The notes: generated from the letters alone by a model not told the origin. Numbered from the stretch's first letter, positions 43,692 to 56,194 are shown. The stretch: DNA of 64,000 bases from Heracleum sosnowskyi (GCA_030848705.1 JAUIZM010000016.1:2418001-2482000), one strand, 5' to 3'. Translations and numbers: made by a program.

Positions 43692-43868
43692 GTTGGTATC
43701 AGAGCAGGCTGTCCTTCGGAGTGTGTCAGGTATGAGACTAATACATTCCCTAGGATGCGATCCTTTAGAGTCGTTTAGAACTTGACTTTTGGAATAGACG
43801 TTTCACGAACTTTTGAGTATAGGATTGTTGTGAATTTGGGGACCAAATTCTTTTTAAGGAGGGTAGTA
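43692..43868 (+). other. Minimal internal domain 2
   Basis: Primer site TGGTATCAGAGC at 43694-43705 and the same polypurine tract as domain 1. The middle differs by several substitutions from domain 1, so the two arose separately or have diverged. Confidence 0.75.
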
Positions 43869-45175
43869 TGTAATATCCCGTAATTTTTTTAGAATAATAA
43901 TAATATTAGAAAATAGAAAAAAGGATTAAAACTTAAAAAAGAATAAGATTTAAAATTGAATTAGATTGACGGGCCTAAAATATGGATCAGATTTGGATAC
44001 AGTTAATTTGTAGGTCTGAAGTTAGGGTTTTGTATCGTTATATAAACATTATGTTCTCATTCCTCATCTTTTTAGTCAAAATTCGTAGGTCTTTTTCTAT
44101 TAAAAATCAGCAGTCTTGTAAAATTCGTAGAAAATTCATCGTAAGTCGGAATTTGATGATTCTAGACTTTTCTGAAAGCTATTTCCATTTCCTACAACTT
44201 CTATTTCATAGTGGTTTTCCATATTATGCTCTGAACGGTTCTTAAAATCACAAAACACAAACAGATCTTGTTTTTCTGTTTCTGTTTAAATTCACCGGAC
44301 GTTTTATTCAATTCCCAATTCGTTATAAGTCCGATTTTGATGAGTCATATCTTTTCAGAAAGGTCTTTTAATTCTCTACGACTTTTGTCCTTTGAGTTTT
44401 CCAAGAAAACGTCATTTAGAGGGTCAAAAAGAGTAAATACAATTCTGGACAGAATTGAATATATGATCTAGGATGCGTTGAGGTAAGTTTCCGATTGATT
44501 TTCCTAGTGTTTTCGAAATTATGTGTTGTATGTATATATTTGCTTATACAACTTGGGCTAAGTGAGATTATATTTTGAATTAGTGATGTGTTTATTTGAT
44601 ATGTGTTATGTGTAAGCAATAATAGTCTTGAAATTCTGATTTGTGCCATGGTTTGTGAAAATATCGAATAAGAATAAGGACCGAGTCACCGGGTTATAGT
44701 GACAGTTTTCTGAAAATTTAGGACCGTTATCACCGGGTTGTAGTGGTCGTGGCATGAATTGTGGGTTTCAAGTTATTGTTGTTATGTGGTATCGTATTTA
44801 TCGAATAAGAATAAGAATATGTGAATTGAAAGTTATGTATTGTGTATCGTTATTGTATCGTATTGAATATCGTATTATCTTGTATGTATACATGTTATTT
44901 GCCCGACTAGTTGGATCGATTGGTTTCTTGCTGGACTGTATAGCTCATTCCTTACAATTTTCAGGTTCATTATAAGATCGATCTGGATTAGCATTTTAGT
45001 TTGAAGAGCTTAGATTTGGAGTAGTTTGACTTTTGGATCATCATTAGATGCGCTTTTGTCATAATTATTTTTGTAATAGAACTTTTGTCACGCTTCCGTA
45101 TGTAATTGTCATTGTACAGTACTTTATTTAAGTTTTAGATTTAGATTTAATAGTCCGAAAAGTCGGGCTGTTACA
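43869..45175 (+). repeat. Tekay-type LTR3 of a different subfamily (1307 bp)
   Basis: It begins TGTAATATCCCGTAATTTTT and ends in the shared GTCCGAAAAGTCGGGCTGTTACA region. Most of the body is not alignable by eye to LTR1, LTR2 or LTR4. It is thus a second subfamily placed in the same array. Confidence 0.75.
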
Positions 45176-45199
45176 GTTGGTATCCCTGATTTAGCTTTA

Positions 45200-47184
45200 T
45201 GTAATATCCCTGATTTTTCTTATAATTTTAATAGATTTTAATTTGCTAGAAATTAGAACTAGAAGTGGATTAAAATTTAAGATAATTATATAATTTGACT
45301 TTAGAAAAAAATCGAAGTAACGGGTCATACTAATTTTATTTAGTTGGGCTTTAGTTTAATTGAATGATTTTGGTTGACCCAAGTTAATTAAATGGACCAA
45401 TACATAGCTAGATGCAAGCGTGTGAAAAAAAAACCCTAGCCCTAGCAAATAGTTGTGTAAAAAAAAGAACGGTAAGAGAGAAGAGAGACAGAAGCTGAGA
45501 GAGAGAGAAAGAGAGAGAAGAAGAAAAGGAAGAAGAAGAACACGAGAGAAGGAGGGAGTCGTAACAAGTTCAAGAACATGGGGTAAAGATTTTTTAATTA
45601 ACGAAATCGAAATATAGTATTTAATTGATTTTGATTATGTTAAGGTTCTTCGTAGTTTTCTTGAGTTTTGATGTGGTAATGTTTTGATTTCAATAGATTA
45701 TCGTATTTGATTTTCTACATATGCTGAGTTCTTGTAAAATATGTATAAAATTCATTGTTTATCGTATGATGGTGATCTTGGTGTCCCTGGAAAGATATTT
45801 GAATTTCCTATAACTCTTGTTTTTTAACATTTCTGAAATTCTGCGCGTAAGAGTTTTTTTCTGCTATTTTGATAACTTGTCAGGGTGTTTTCAAAACTGA
45901 GTCACCAACTTTGACAATTCGTAATAAATTGAGTTTTTATGCTAATTTAATGACTAATATCAATATTGAAAGGTATTTTCGTGTTCTGTGTTTCTTGTTT
46001 ACACCCTGTTGCTATATTATGTGATTTGGATGTCGTAAAGAGCGTAACACTAAAGAAATCAGGGGTTGATTCTGTCATGCAGTCCGCAAATGTCTATGTT
46101 CTGAGTTCATTACTTGTCCGTTTCTAACGAGCTTTATCGTTCTGGAAAGCTCTCGGAATTGCCTACATTTTTTGTGTTTTGTACTCTTTCAGATAAAATC
46201 ATTTTCATAGAGTAAATTGCCAATTTTCAGAACGGTCAGGATTGATTTTGTTAACAATAGTCTATTTTGCAAGATATTTTGATGTTTGATGTTTGGAATC
46301 TTCTTTGAGTAAATTATATGCAAACTCCGCATGAGTTCTATTGAGTTGTGTATTTGTTTGCATTATTTGAGTAATAATAGATTATAAGTTAATATTAAGG
46401 ATTTGCTGTGATTTTATTTTCAGGGTGCGACATCGGTATCGAGGTAAGAGACTTTTCGTTGCTCACTAATATTATCAAATATTTTTTTATTCGCTTTCGA
46501 AATATTTGATTGATTTAACTATCGAGAATTGTGATATCGAAAATAGAATTTAGAAAAGATTTTTACAGAATTCCCCAGTTTTAGTTGCGTATCGAATCAT
46601 AGAATCCGGTCACTGGATAGTGTGACATATAGAACTAGTTTACGCACGTTCCGGAACACATAGATACCTCGTTGAGTTTGTCTTATCGAGGGACGTAAAC
46701 TGGCCCCCATCGAATCATCGAACTATAGAAGCCGTGTCACTGACATAGTGTGACCGTAATTTAGAACTGTTGGAATTAAATATGATTTTATTGTTAAGAT
46801 TATATTATCGATTTAAAGTTAAGAAATTATGTTTTAAATATTACTTTGAGCCGTTGGGCGATAGTTACTTGCTGGGCTTTGCAGCTCATTGTTTTAATAT
46901 ATTTCAGGTTCGGACTTTTGGAAGCTAAGTAAGAATAAGGATGTGGAGTTATGGATTTTGTGCTATGCGATTTTGCATAAGACTATTCGAACAATTTGAT
47001 TATCTGTTAGACATTGAATATTGTTGGATTTATGGAGCTGTGTCTCTGCTTTTATGTTTTGAATTATTGTTAAGTTTGACCGCTGATTTGACTTTTGTGT
47101 AATTTCGTATTTATTGAATAAAAAAAATACTTTTATTTAAGTTTTGAATTTAGAATTAATAGTCCGAAAAGTCGGGCTGTTACA
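45200..47184 (+). repeat. Tekay-type LTR4 (1985 bp)
   Basis: A full-length LTR of the LTR1 subfamily, closed by GGGCTGTTACA and followed by the CTTAT duplication. It retains the 600-base segment missing from LTR2. Confidence 0.82.
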
Positions 47185-47189
47185 CTTAT

Positions 47190-49003
47190 CCAGCAGCATT
47201 CATTTGCTACCACTTGTCAGCAGCAGCCCTCCATCTACATTAATAGGCAATGCGTGTGTTGTTACATTGACCTTTAAGAAAAACAGAGTAGTACATCAAA
47301 ATGATGTAGACTAATATTGATTGAGAATAAATTTGTCACCAGAAAGTCCATTCACGGTGGTGCCTTGTTTGTATGTTCAACTGCTTTGAAGCTGACTTCA
47401 GCAACAAAAGGCCAGGCTGAGACACCGAGAAGCCAACTGCAGCTCTTATAAAAATCAAGAAGCAGATGACATACATGTTGACTTTCATGAAGCTAGCAGT
47501 GACACCTTCCACACCAAACACCTTGACATCTAGGGGAGTTTTCTTTTCTTTGTAGATTAGTTCTATTTTGTGTTTTTTTATATTTATTTGTAGGCGTCAT
47601 AGTGTTTATTTTGTTTTCACTTAGAGTTATTACGGACAATGCCTCACTTAAGTGTGGGGAGGTGTTCTCGATAGTAAAAAAAAGAAAAAAAATTAAAAAA
47701 CTTAAAAAATCCAAATATAATTCTAGCCTTGTGAATTGATATAGACGAGATGGTGAAATATAGTAGTTGTTTGTCAAGTAGTTGATGTATTGCTTGTTGG
47801 AAGTTTAGCTAAATGATCCATGCATGCTAAGTGATTTCTTGTTGTCGAAACTTTTGTTTGAAAGGTGTTATATTATGCTCTTGCACACACTTTCACTTGC
47901 AAGTTGAAGCTAGTAAATTCCTCAAATATCTTGAGTAATGAAAAGGACATAAGATATGTGCAAGATGAGTTGATTTTAATGCTTTGAGTACATATAAGTG
48001 CACTTGATAGAGGATCATTGTGGTTGTATATATGTTAGTGTTTTGCTTGCAGCTCTCGAAAAAAAAAATGAAAAAAATGCAAGGCCATAAAAAAATAAAT
48101 GCCTTGAAAAAAAAAGGAAGAAATTATTCATGTGAGAGCATTTTCTTTTGTTTTCTTTAGTTATGTTTTATGATCCTTCGTCTCAATCTAAACAAGTTAT
48201 ATGTACTTAATAGTCTAAGTGTGGGGAGGACATATGGGGGATTATGTGCTTGATTATGGAGAATCACTAGCTTTTGACACTTCACCCCATTTGGATTTTC
48301 TTGACATACCTTGTCCCTAGCCCCATTACAACCCGAATAAAAGTCCTTTTGATTATAATTGTTCATGCATGTTGTGTTTTTAGTTGAATCGATGTCAAGT
48401 GTTAAGTGTGTTTATGTAGATGATTGGAATGAGTGATACACTTAACCTATTCTTGAGCGTGATTCTTTTGTGAGTGAAAGGTGAGGTATTTCTTGACATA
48501 TGAAAATCCCAAGTTTTATTGATAGTGTACTCTTGTATGCCTAACATGATTACTAACTCTATTTTTCACTTGACATGGTCTTTTGAGTACTTATGCACAT
48601 TCATGGAGTTGATACTATGTGGATACTTGTACTTTTGACACCAAGACTTAGCATTTGCACCTTGATTCTTGAGTTGAGATAACATGAGTGATCTTGTTTG
48701 TGTGGAGTTACTTTGGCATGCATCAAATAATTGATAGATCAGATTTACTTATTGCTATCATCATCATCATCATCATCATCATCTTTATTGGTTACATGAG
48801 CTAGATGGATTTTGTGGGTACATTCGCTATAGGCCCTCACGAGACACAACTCGTCCTACTAGGGATGCCTAGGGGTTTAACGGCTTGTTGCATATGCTCA
48901 ATGCAATCGTGTCACCTACGAAAGTGGTGTTAATAAATTAGGATGTAGCTTTTGTTTTCTTTTTTTACCCGAGGACGTGCAAAACCTTAAGTGTGGGGAT
49001 ATT
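47190..49003 (+). other. Athila-like gypsy 3' region with three polypurine-like tracts, partial
   Basis: The first 330 bases continue the unknown flank interrupted by the Tekay array. From about 47520 the sequence has the look of an Athila 3' end, with AAGTGTGGGGAGG-type tracts at about 47653, 48220 and 48988. The last lies 10 bases before an LTR start. No env or pol frame is open. Poly-A runs lie near 47680 and 48060-48110. Confidence 0.5.
48757..48783. repeat. ATC trinucleotide microsatellite
   Basis: Nine perfect ATC units within the Athila-like 3' region. Confidence 0.9.
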
Positions 49004-49986
49004 TGATAAGTAGTTATTTATTATTAGTTTATCCCTATATTTTTAGTTATTTTTGCATGGAATTGGATTTTATTTAGTGTGTTTTAATGTTTTATTGTAA
49101 GAATCAAGAAAATAATGGTTTTGAGCTTAAATTGGAATTTTTGGAGTTAACTCATAGAAAATTTGGATTTTTGGACACCTGTCGCATTCTTTGCTATTTT
49201 GGCTCTATCAGGAGTTCTACAAGTCCGTTTGAGGCCCGTAAACAGTCACTGGAAAGCTCGGAAGAAGACCAATATTTCTATTCTGGGCTCAGAATTTAAT
49301 TCTGCCCTCAACTATCCAGAAAAATTTAGGAACAGCAGGGTTCGAATTTCCTATTTAAAATTACTTTTTATTTAGGAATTTCTTGTTTTTCTATTAAATC
49401 ATTAAAAACACATGTATATACATTAAACATATCAGATATTATAGACATTAGACAGCAGTTAGAGTTAGAGTAGACACGTAGAGTAGTTTTAGACACAAGA
49501 CAGAGAAGAAGAATAGAGGAAACACTGAGAGAAAACACAAGGCAGGGAGATGGAAGATTGAAGCCATTAACGAGTTTGATCTTTTCTTCATCTTCTATAT
49601 TTCTTGGTTGTGTTTTGCTTTAAAATGTTGAACTAATTGTTATTCTAGGGCTTTAATGGATTCTTGAGCTTTTATATAAGTGTTCTTTTCTATCTCTCTT
49701 TTATGTTCATTATGGTTGATTATATTGATTTGGGTGTAATGCTTCTCAAAGAGTAATTAACTTTGAGATTGATTTATTAATTTGGGTGATGCTGAGATAG
49801 CCCGAATTTAGAACCAATCAATATAACTTGAGATTAACATATTTGTTAATTTGTGTTTAGGATAGGAATATACCTAATCATCTCGAGTAGTAAAAAATGG
49901 GCTATGTGTTAAGCAAAAGCGCATGGGAAGTCTACAGAGCAGCTCATAGAGAGAAGTCAAAGGTGGTCCAGCTAAAGAAGTGGATC
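49004..49986 (+). repeat. Athila-like LTR, interrupted
   Basis: It starts TGATAAGTAGTTATTTATTA right after the polypurine tract GTGTGGGGATATT. It is cut at 49986 by insertion of a Sirevirus LTR, so its own 3' end is not seen in the window. Confidence 0.6.
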
Positions 49987-50974
49987 TGTTAGGAACTATG
50001 TTGTTTCTTGATGATAACCAAATTAACTTAGTAAAAATTGTATAATTAAATGTAGCTATCAACGGATAGTATGCTTTTGCAGTATCCGTAGATGGGAAGC
50101 TTATCTACTGATAAGACTCAATGTAACATGCTTGTGTATTTATGATGTTGAAGTTGAAGTAGTCTTGATAGGTTAAATGAGTCATGTTGACTATCAATAG
50201 ATATGTAGAATAGGGAGGCTAATTGTAAATAGTTGATACCTTGTAATTCTGCATACGTGAAATTGACTATCTACGGATAGCTTAATTAGCCTTCTATGGA
50301 TATGGACATCGTACTGTCCACGGATAGCAGTACTGGTTGATCAAGAAACTGTCAACGGATACAACTCAAGTAGCCTCTACGGATACACACTGTACTTGTG
50401 AAAGGGACAGTTAAGTCAGAGCACATGGGTTGACAAACTACACAGAGCATGGAAGCCATTTTGTCTGGAAAGGTCACGAGAAGAAAGCAGCATTCTGTTT
50501 GCATGGTCAAAGGTATCATTTCTATAAAAGACAATCAGCCAAGAAGGGCAAGCTACCAAGACATGGACCACTGCTCGGAATGGAGAAACAAGGATTCTGA
50601 ACAGATGTACTTTTTGTATTATTAGCTGTTCAAATATCTTTGTAAACTTGGGTTATATAACCAAGTAGTAGCATAACTCTAGAACTAAGAAATCAAGTTA
50701 GGCAATTTAGAGAGCATAAAGCAATATCCTTGTAAATTGCCGAAGCTAGAGTTGTGTATTTGCAGCTGTGTGTTTATTCATAAACATCACAGAGATTTCT
50801 TCAATAAAAATCTCTAAGGTGGACAAAAACAATCCACCTGAATTTTTAATTCTTGTGTTATCTTATTTGTGTTTATGTTCTTGTTTTTATTTTCACTATC
50901 AAGAATCAAGAAGATTTTTAAAGATTGTATTCAACCCCCCTTCTACAATCTTGATTAATTGTCTGGGAATAACA
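49987..50974 (+). repeat. 5' LTR of Sirevirus element 2 (988 bp)
   Basis: It runs from TGTTAGGAAC to GGGAATAACA. About nine copies of a CTACGGATAG/TATCCGTAGAT motif lie at 50075-50395. A TATATAA box is at 50654-50660. The Sirevirus TTCAACCCCCCTTCTAC motif lies near the 3' edge (about 50930). The primer site follows at 50977. Confidence 0.88.
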
Positions 50975-50976
50975 AT

Positions 50977-50988
50977 TGGTATCAGAGC
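50977..50988 (+). other. Primer-binding site (initiator Met tRNA), element 2
   Basis: TGGTATCAGAGC, a perfect match to the usual copia primer site, two bases from the LTR edge. Confidence 0.92.
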
Positions 50989-51034
50989 AAGCTTCTAACA
51001 TACAAGAAGTTTAAAGATCAAAGACAATTGAATC

Positions 51035-53436
51035 ATGAGTCAGAAGGATCATGGAGTAAAAATACCAGTTCTTGATAGAGAAAATTAATTTCACTGGAAA
51101 GTAAAAATGCGCCTACATCTTATGTCCATGAATGAAGTTTATGTAGAGTGCATAGAACATGGCCCTCATGTACCTATGAAGCCAAACACCTCAATAGCTC
51201 AGGAACCTGCAGGAGCTCCAAGCACAATCCCAAAGCTGCATTCAGAATGGACTCCTGAGGACATCATTGCAGTTCATAAAGAAAAGAAGGCCATGAATAT
51301 TCTTTTCAATGGTCTTGATTCAGATATGTTCGACAATGTTATTAACTGCTCTATAGCTAAGGAGATTTGGGACACTGTCCAAACCATATGTGAAGGGACT
51401 GAGCAGGTGAGAGAAAACAAGATGCAACTCCTCATACAACAATATGAACACTTTCACTTCAAGAGTGGAGAATCTTTGAATGATACTTTTAGTAGATTTC
51501 AAAAACTGCTGAATGGATTGAAGTTGTATGGAAGAGTGTATCAAGTCAAGGATTCAAATCTTAAATTTCTCAGAGCCTTGCCAAAGGAGTGGAAGCCTAT
51601 GACTGTCTCCTTGAGAAACACTCAAGAGTATAAGGATTTTACTCTTGAGAGGCTGTATGAAACCCTAAAAACATATGAGCTGGAAATAGAGTAGGATGAA
51701 GAAATTGAGAAGGTCCAAAAGAAAACTGGATCTGTTGCTCTAGTAACAAGTGTTGAAAAGGCTGAGGACATGAAAGAAGAAGCTGTTGAGACTACACCAA
51801 GCCAAAGTGCTTGTGAAGGTAGAGTTGAATCAAGAAAGTGTAAAGGTAAGATGATTGAAGAAAGTGAGCCCTCCAATCAAGAGGAGATGGATGAGCTAGA
51901 TGAACATTTAGCCTTTCTGTCAAGAAAATTCTCAAAGCTCAAGTTCAAGAGAAACCCTGATGTGTCCAAACCATTCAAGAAGGACTTTGTTGAGAGGTCC
52001 AAATTTAAATGTTTCAATTGTGGAATGGGAGGTCACTTTGCCAATGAGTGCAGGAAACCAAAGGCTGAGAATAGTGACAGGAAGTTTGAACTTGTTGACT
52101 ACAAGAAGAAATACTTTGATCTTCTCAAGCAAAAGGGTAGAGCATTCATTACACAGGACTATGACTGGGCTGAAGACGGGAATGAACCTGAGGAGGACAC
52201 TGAATTTGTGAACCTTGCACTGATGGCTGATTCAAGCGAGCAGGAGGCCAGTTTATCATCCAATCAGGTAATTACCACCAATCTCTCTAAGCTTTCTACT
52301 GAGGAATGCAATAGTGCAATTAATGATATGTCTACTGAATTGTATCATATGCGTATTTCTCTTAAATCACTTACTAATGAGAACACCGGGATTAAAACAT
52401 CTAATCAGTTGTTAAGTGATAGGAATGCTCTTCTGGAAACTCAATATATTGAGTTTGAGAAAATGAGAGTAGAGTGTCAAGTTGCCAAGGATGATTTACT
52501 AATTGTGCTTAAAAGATAAGAATCTATCAAAGCACAGTTAGCTAAAGAACATGAAACAATAGCAAGATTGACTGATTCCAGGAATGTTGCCACAAACATT
52601 ATTAAGGCTCAAGGTGTGGATACATTCTACAAGGAATCAACAAGAAAAGATAAAAAGAAACTAGATGTTGAGAGTCTAGGAGATGACACTTCTACGGATA
52701 GTGAGCATCCGTTCTACGGTAATGCCTCTACGGATAGCAAGCATCCGTTGATGGACAACACCTCTACGGAAGTGACTTGTCCAAAGAAGTGTACATCTAT
52801 TGTTAGTCAAGAAAGACTAGAGAAGATGAACAAAAAGTATGGTCCAACCAACAAGAATTTTGTTCAGGGAAAAGGTAGCAAAACCAAAGCTGAGTATGTC
52901 AACATAGGTCACTTGTCCAACAAGCAATTGAAGGACAAGGTTGAGAATATAAATGTTAAAACTGAGGTTAAAAAGAAAAAGAATAGAAATGGAAATGTAG
53001 GGATTAACAAACACAACAACTATACTCCTGACAAGTATGCCCCTAGGAAAACTTGTGTAAAGTTTGGTAGTGTTAATCATGTATCTACAAACTGCAAATC
53101 TGTTAAAACTCCATCTGTTCAATTGCCAATGCCTGTGCTCAATATGCATATGCCTGTTATGCATAACATGTTTGCACATACTGATCAAGCATCAAATTTG
53201 CATGTTAACATGTCATTTGTTTCAAATCCTCATATGAATGCATTCATAATGCCACAAATAACATGGAGCATGCCACACATGAATGCTATGTATGCACAAA
53301 GTGCACAAATGCCTGCGTCAAACATGTTTGCATATGAACATCCTCAACATTTTGTCTCTCAGAGGTCAACACCCAGGGTCAAGGTCATGCTTATTATGAT
53401 CACTCCCAAGAGCCCAATTGGAAACTGGGATGTTTC
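51035..53436 (+). pseudogene. gag: Sirevirus gag of element 2, stops in one frame
   Basis: One frame carries the whole gag, broken by TAA at 51086, TAG at 51692 and TAA at 52517. The capsid domain lies at about 51107-51690. A zinc knuckle (CFNCGMGGHFANEC) is near 52010-52050. A degenerate second knuckle near 53050 has lost its second Cys (CVKFGSVNHVSTNC). A Met/His/Pro-rich tail follows. At 52690-52770 the codons contain three CTACGG words identical to the LTR motif. The tail of the open frame after about 53436 is antisense LTR sequence, not gag. Confidence 0.85.
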
Positions 53437-53953
53437 CTTATTCCTCATGTCCATTTTAATGGTTTCCAATGCAAAGTACACTTCCACATCACCTTTAGAT
53501 CTGTTCAGTAACCTGTCACTATCACTTTGTCAACTATTCAGAAAAGCAATAATGATTCGTTGATAGCAGGGAGATGTGTTTCGTTGATAGCTTTATTCTC
53601 CATTTCGTTGATGAGTGAACTTCGTTTCATTGATGGGTAATCTTCATTCCGTTGACATGTCTTCACTTAGGCAAAATTACAAGGCACAAGATATTTACAA
53701 TTAACCAACCTATTTTGCCTATCTATCATTTAGTCAACATGACTTAGAAAACCTATCTAGTACATACAACAAAATGCATATCAAACTGTGAAGTATTGTA
53801 CAGTGCAATTGCTACATCACTCATTTCGTTGATGAGCTTCCTGTCAACGGAATGCTGCAAAGCATGCCATTTCGTTGACAGCTACAAAATGACTTAATAC
53901 AAAATCTACTAAGTGTTTTTATAATTATCATCAAGAACAACATATTCCTAACA
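53437..53953 (-). repeat. Inverted Sirevirus LTR fragment (first about 515 bp)
   Basis: The minus strand reads TGTTAGGAATATGTTGTTCT, closely matching the start of the element 2 LTR. It continues with alignable blocks, but its repeated motif is a variant (GTCAACGAAATGG/ATTCCGTTGACAG). The terminal CCTAACA at 53953 is exact and abuts gag codons of element 3. The left limit is approximate. It is probably the remnant of an independent minus-strand insertion. Confidence 0.75.
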
Positions 53954-56194
53954 ACAATGGACCATTCATTCCATCAGAACCAGTCGCAGCAACTGAGACA
54001 ACTCCTGCAGGGCTGGTAATAAAAGAAAATAGTCAATGGACGCCTGAAGATAAAGATGAAATGATTAAAGATGCAAAGGTTAGAAACATCTTACACAATA
54101 GTTTAGATACTGTCTTATCTAACAGAGTTATTGCTTGTAAGACTGCTAAAGAGACATGGGATGCCTTGGAAGTTCAATGCCAAGGAACTGAAGAAATCAA
54201 GAAAAACAGGAGGGGTATTCTTATTAAAGAATATGAGCAATTCGAGGCAAAGCACAATGAGGACATAACAGAAATCTATGATAGATTTCTTACTTTGCTA
54301 AATTAATTGTCATTGGTGGGAAAGGTGTATGACGTTGAGGACTCAAACGTCAAGTTCTTAAGATCCTTACCCATGGAATGGATAACTCAACAGAATCTTA
54401 TAAGGCACATTTATAGGATGAACGTGATGACACTTGATGAGATCTATGGAATGCTGAAGACATATGATCTGGAGATCAAGCAAAAGGAAGGTACAAGATC
54501 AAAGCCTAAATCTGTGGCTTTGAAAGTGGAATCAAAAGAAAGGCGTGTGCACCAAGGAAAAATGAAGGCTAAAGCTCATGTCGTAATGAAGTCAGACACT
54601 GATGCTGATACTGATGAAAGTACTGATGAGGAATCAGATGATGATTCTGACAAAGAACTGGTGCAGATGATGGTTATGATGGTTAAAGGTTTCAGAAAGA
54701 TGAAGCAGGGCAAACTCAGGAAAGATGGAAGAAAGTCAAAAGGCGATCAATATTCTGACAAGAAAAGCAAACAGAAGAAAATTGATCTCTCAAAGATTAA
54801 ATGTTTCAATTGTGACAAGATGGGTCACTATGCAACTGAATGCAAGAAACCCAAAGTTGGAAAATCTGCTGGAAAGGCGCTTGTCACATCAAGCAAAGGA
54901 TGGATGGATTCTTCTGACTCTGAAGAAGAAGAAGAAGAAGAAACAAACTATGCACTGATGACTGAAATTGAAGAGGCATCTGAAAAGGTACCTAAAACTG
55001 CTTATGCTTTTGATACTGATAACATGTGTGAATTAAAATCCTTTCTTAGAAACTTGCACGTTAGTTATAATAATCAGTCTAAGGAGAACATCAGGATTTT
55101 AAAAGAAGCAGCTGATATAAAGAAAAGAAATGAGTATTTAGAGGTTGAGATAGTTATTCTAAAAAATACTCAAAATTTGTGTGACAAACTTAAAGGGATA
55201 GAGATAGAACAGATGTTAAAAATAGAATCTCTAGAAGTAGAGTTGAAGAAAGAACGAGAACAAATAAGAGTGTGGACTCATTTTGGTAAACAAACTCATT
55301 TACTTATAAATGATAGAAACTAGAAAGAGTGTCTTGGATACAAGAAGAATAAGACAAAAGAAGATGAAAATATCAACTTATCCACTCATATAAAGTTTGT
55401 TCCTGCGAGTGACATGAAAGTCAATTCTACCTTTGAGAAAGGATCAAGTTCTAATATTGAATTAATCTCTGAGGAAGAAATAGAAACTGTTTCTGATAGA
55501 GAAATTAAGTCAATTACAGAAACTGAATCTACTAATACACTTTGTTCTAAAATCAGCACTAAAACTTCTGTTAAGACTGATGCTAAAATTTGCACTGAGA
55601 CTGTCAAGAAAAGAATCACAAAAGAAAAGAACATAGGACATCTCTCCTCTGGTAAGTTAAAGAAAAAGATTAATGCAGTGACAGGTAAGAAAAATGAGAA
55701 GATTCCCAAAAGGCATAGGAATGGAAAACTAGGTATAGACAAGTCTATCAATTATAAATATATTCCTAATGCTCCAAGAAAGACATGTCATACCTGTGGT
55801 AATACTAATCATCTTTCCATTGATTGCAGGAAGAATAAAAAGAGGAGAGTTGAAATTTCTATTTCTGATGTTAGGAGTAGAAATGTTAATTATAAACAAC
55901 AGAATCCTTGTTCTCACTGTGGTAGCAAATGGCATTCAGTTTACACATGTACTAGTTATCACAATTTGTACCATGATAATTATGTTCCTTTGCCTAAATT
56001 CAATAAAGGTGCAAATTCTAGTGATAGATTGGTTTTGTTAACTAGAAATGTGTATGTTAAGAAAGACTCCGTTAAATCAAGTTCAAGTGGAGCTAATTCA
56101 GTTGAAAATGATTTAAAGAAAAATTCCGCTACAAATCTTAACAAGAAATTGAAAAACAGGACCCAACAAGTGTGAGTTCTTAAAAATTCTAACT
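53954..56194 (+). pseudogene. gag: Sirevirus gag of element 3, 5'-truncated
   Basis: The frame starts at the inverted-LTR joint and continues with stops at 54304 (TAA), 55321 (TAG) and 56173 (TGA, at the Trp of the conserved gag C-terminal QVW motif). The natural end is a TGA at 56192-56194. A CCHC knuckle (CFNCDKMGHYATEC) lies at about 54800-54842. A second (CHTCGNTNHLSIDC) lies near 55790, and a third (CSHCGSKWHSVYTC) near 55912. Acidic DTD/STD repeats lie near 54598-54650. Capsid residues are recognisable throughout. Confidence 0.85.

Larger units (their letters stand above)
40204..47184 (+). mobile_element. Tekay-type gypsy LTR array: four LTRs, no coding domain
   Basis: The order is LTR1, 179-bp internal, LTR2, 177-bp internal, LTR3, 24-bp remnant, LTR4. 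The array is bracketed by a single CTTAT duplication (40199-40203 and 47185-47189). Both internal segments hold a Met-tRNA primer site at one end and a pol-tail-like stretch with polypurine tract at the other. The LTR ends (TGTAATATCC and GGGCTGTTACA) and the TTTTAAGGAGGGTAGTA tract are typical of Tekay/Del chromoviruses. It cannot encode any protein. Confidence 0.8.
49987..53436 (+). mobile_element. Sirevirus element 2 (5' LTR and gag only), degraded
   Basis: Complete 5' LTR, primer site and a gag with at least three in-frame stops. The copy ends where an inverted LTR fragment begins, at about 53437. Pol and the 3' LTR are missing. Confidence 0.85.

Noticed and set aside
50977..50988. tRNA gene fragments at GGTATCAGAGC sites
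   Set aside because: These are retrotransposon primer-binding sites next to LTR edges, with no cloverleaf.
53437..53563. C-terminal end of element 2 gag as drawn by the open frame
   Set aside because: This part aligns by eye with the antisense of a Sirevirus LTR, so the frame there is chimeric.
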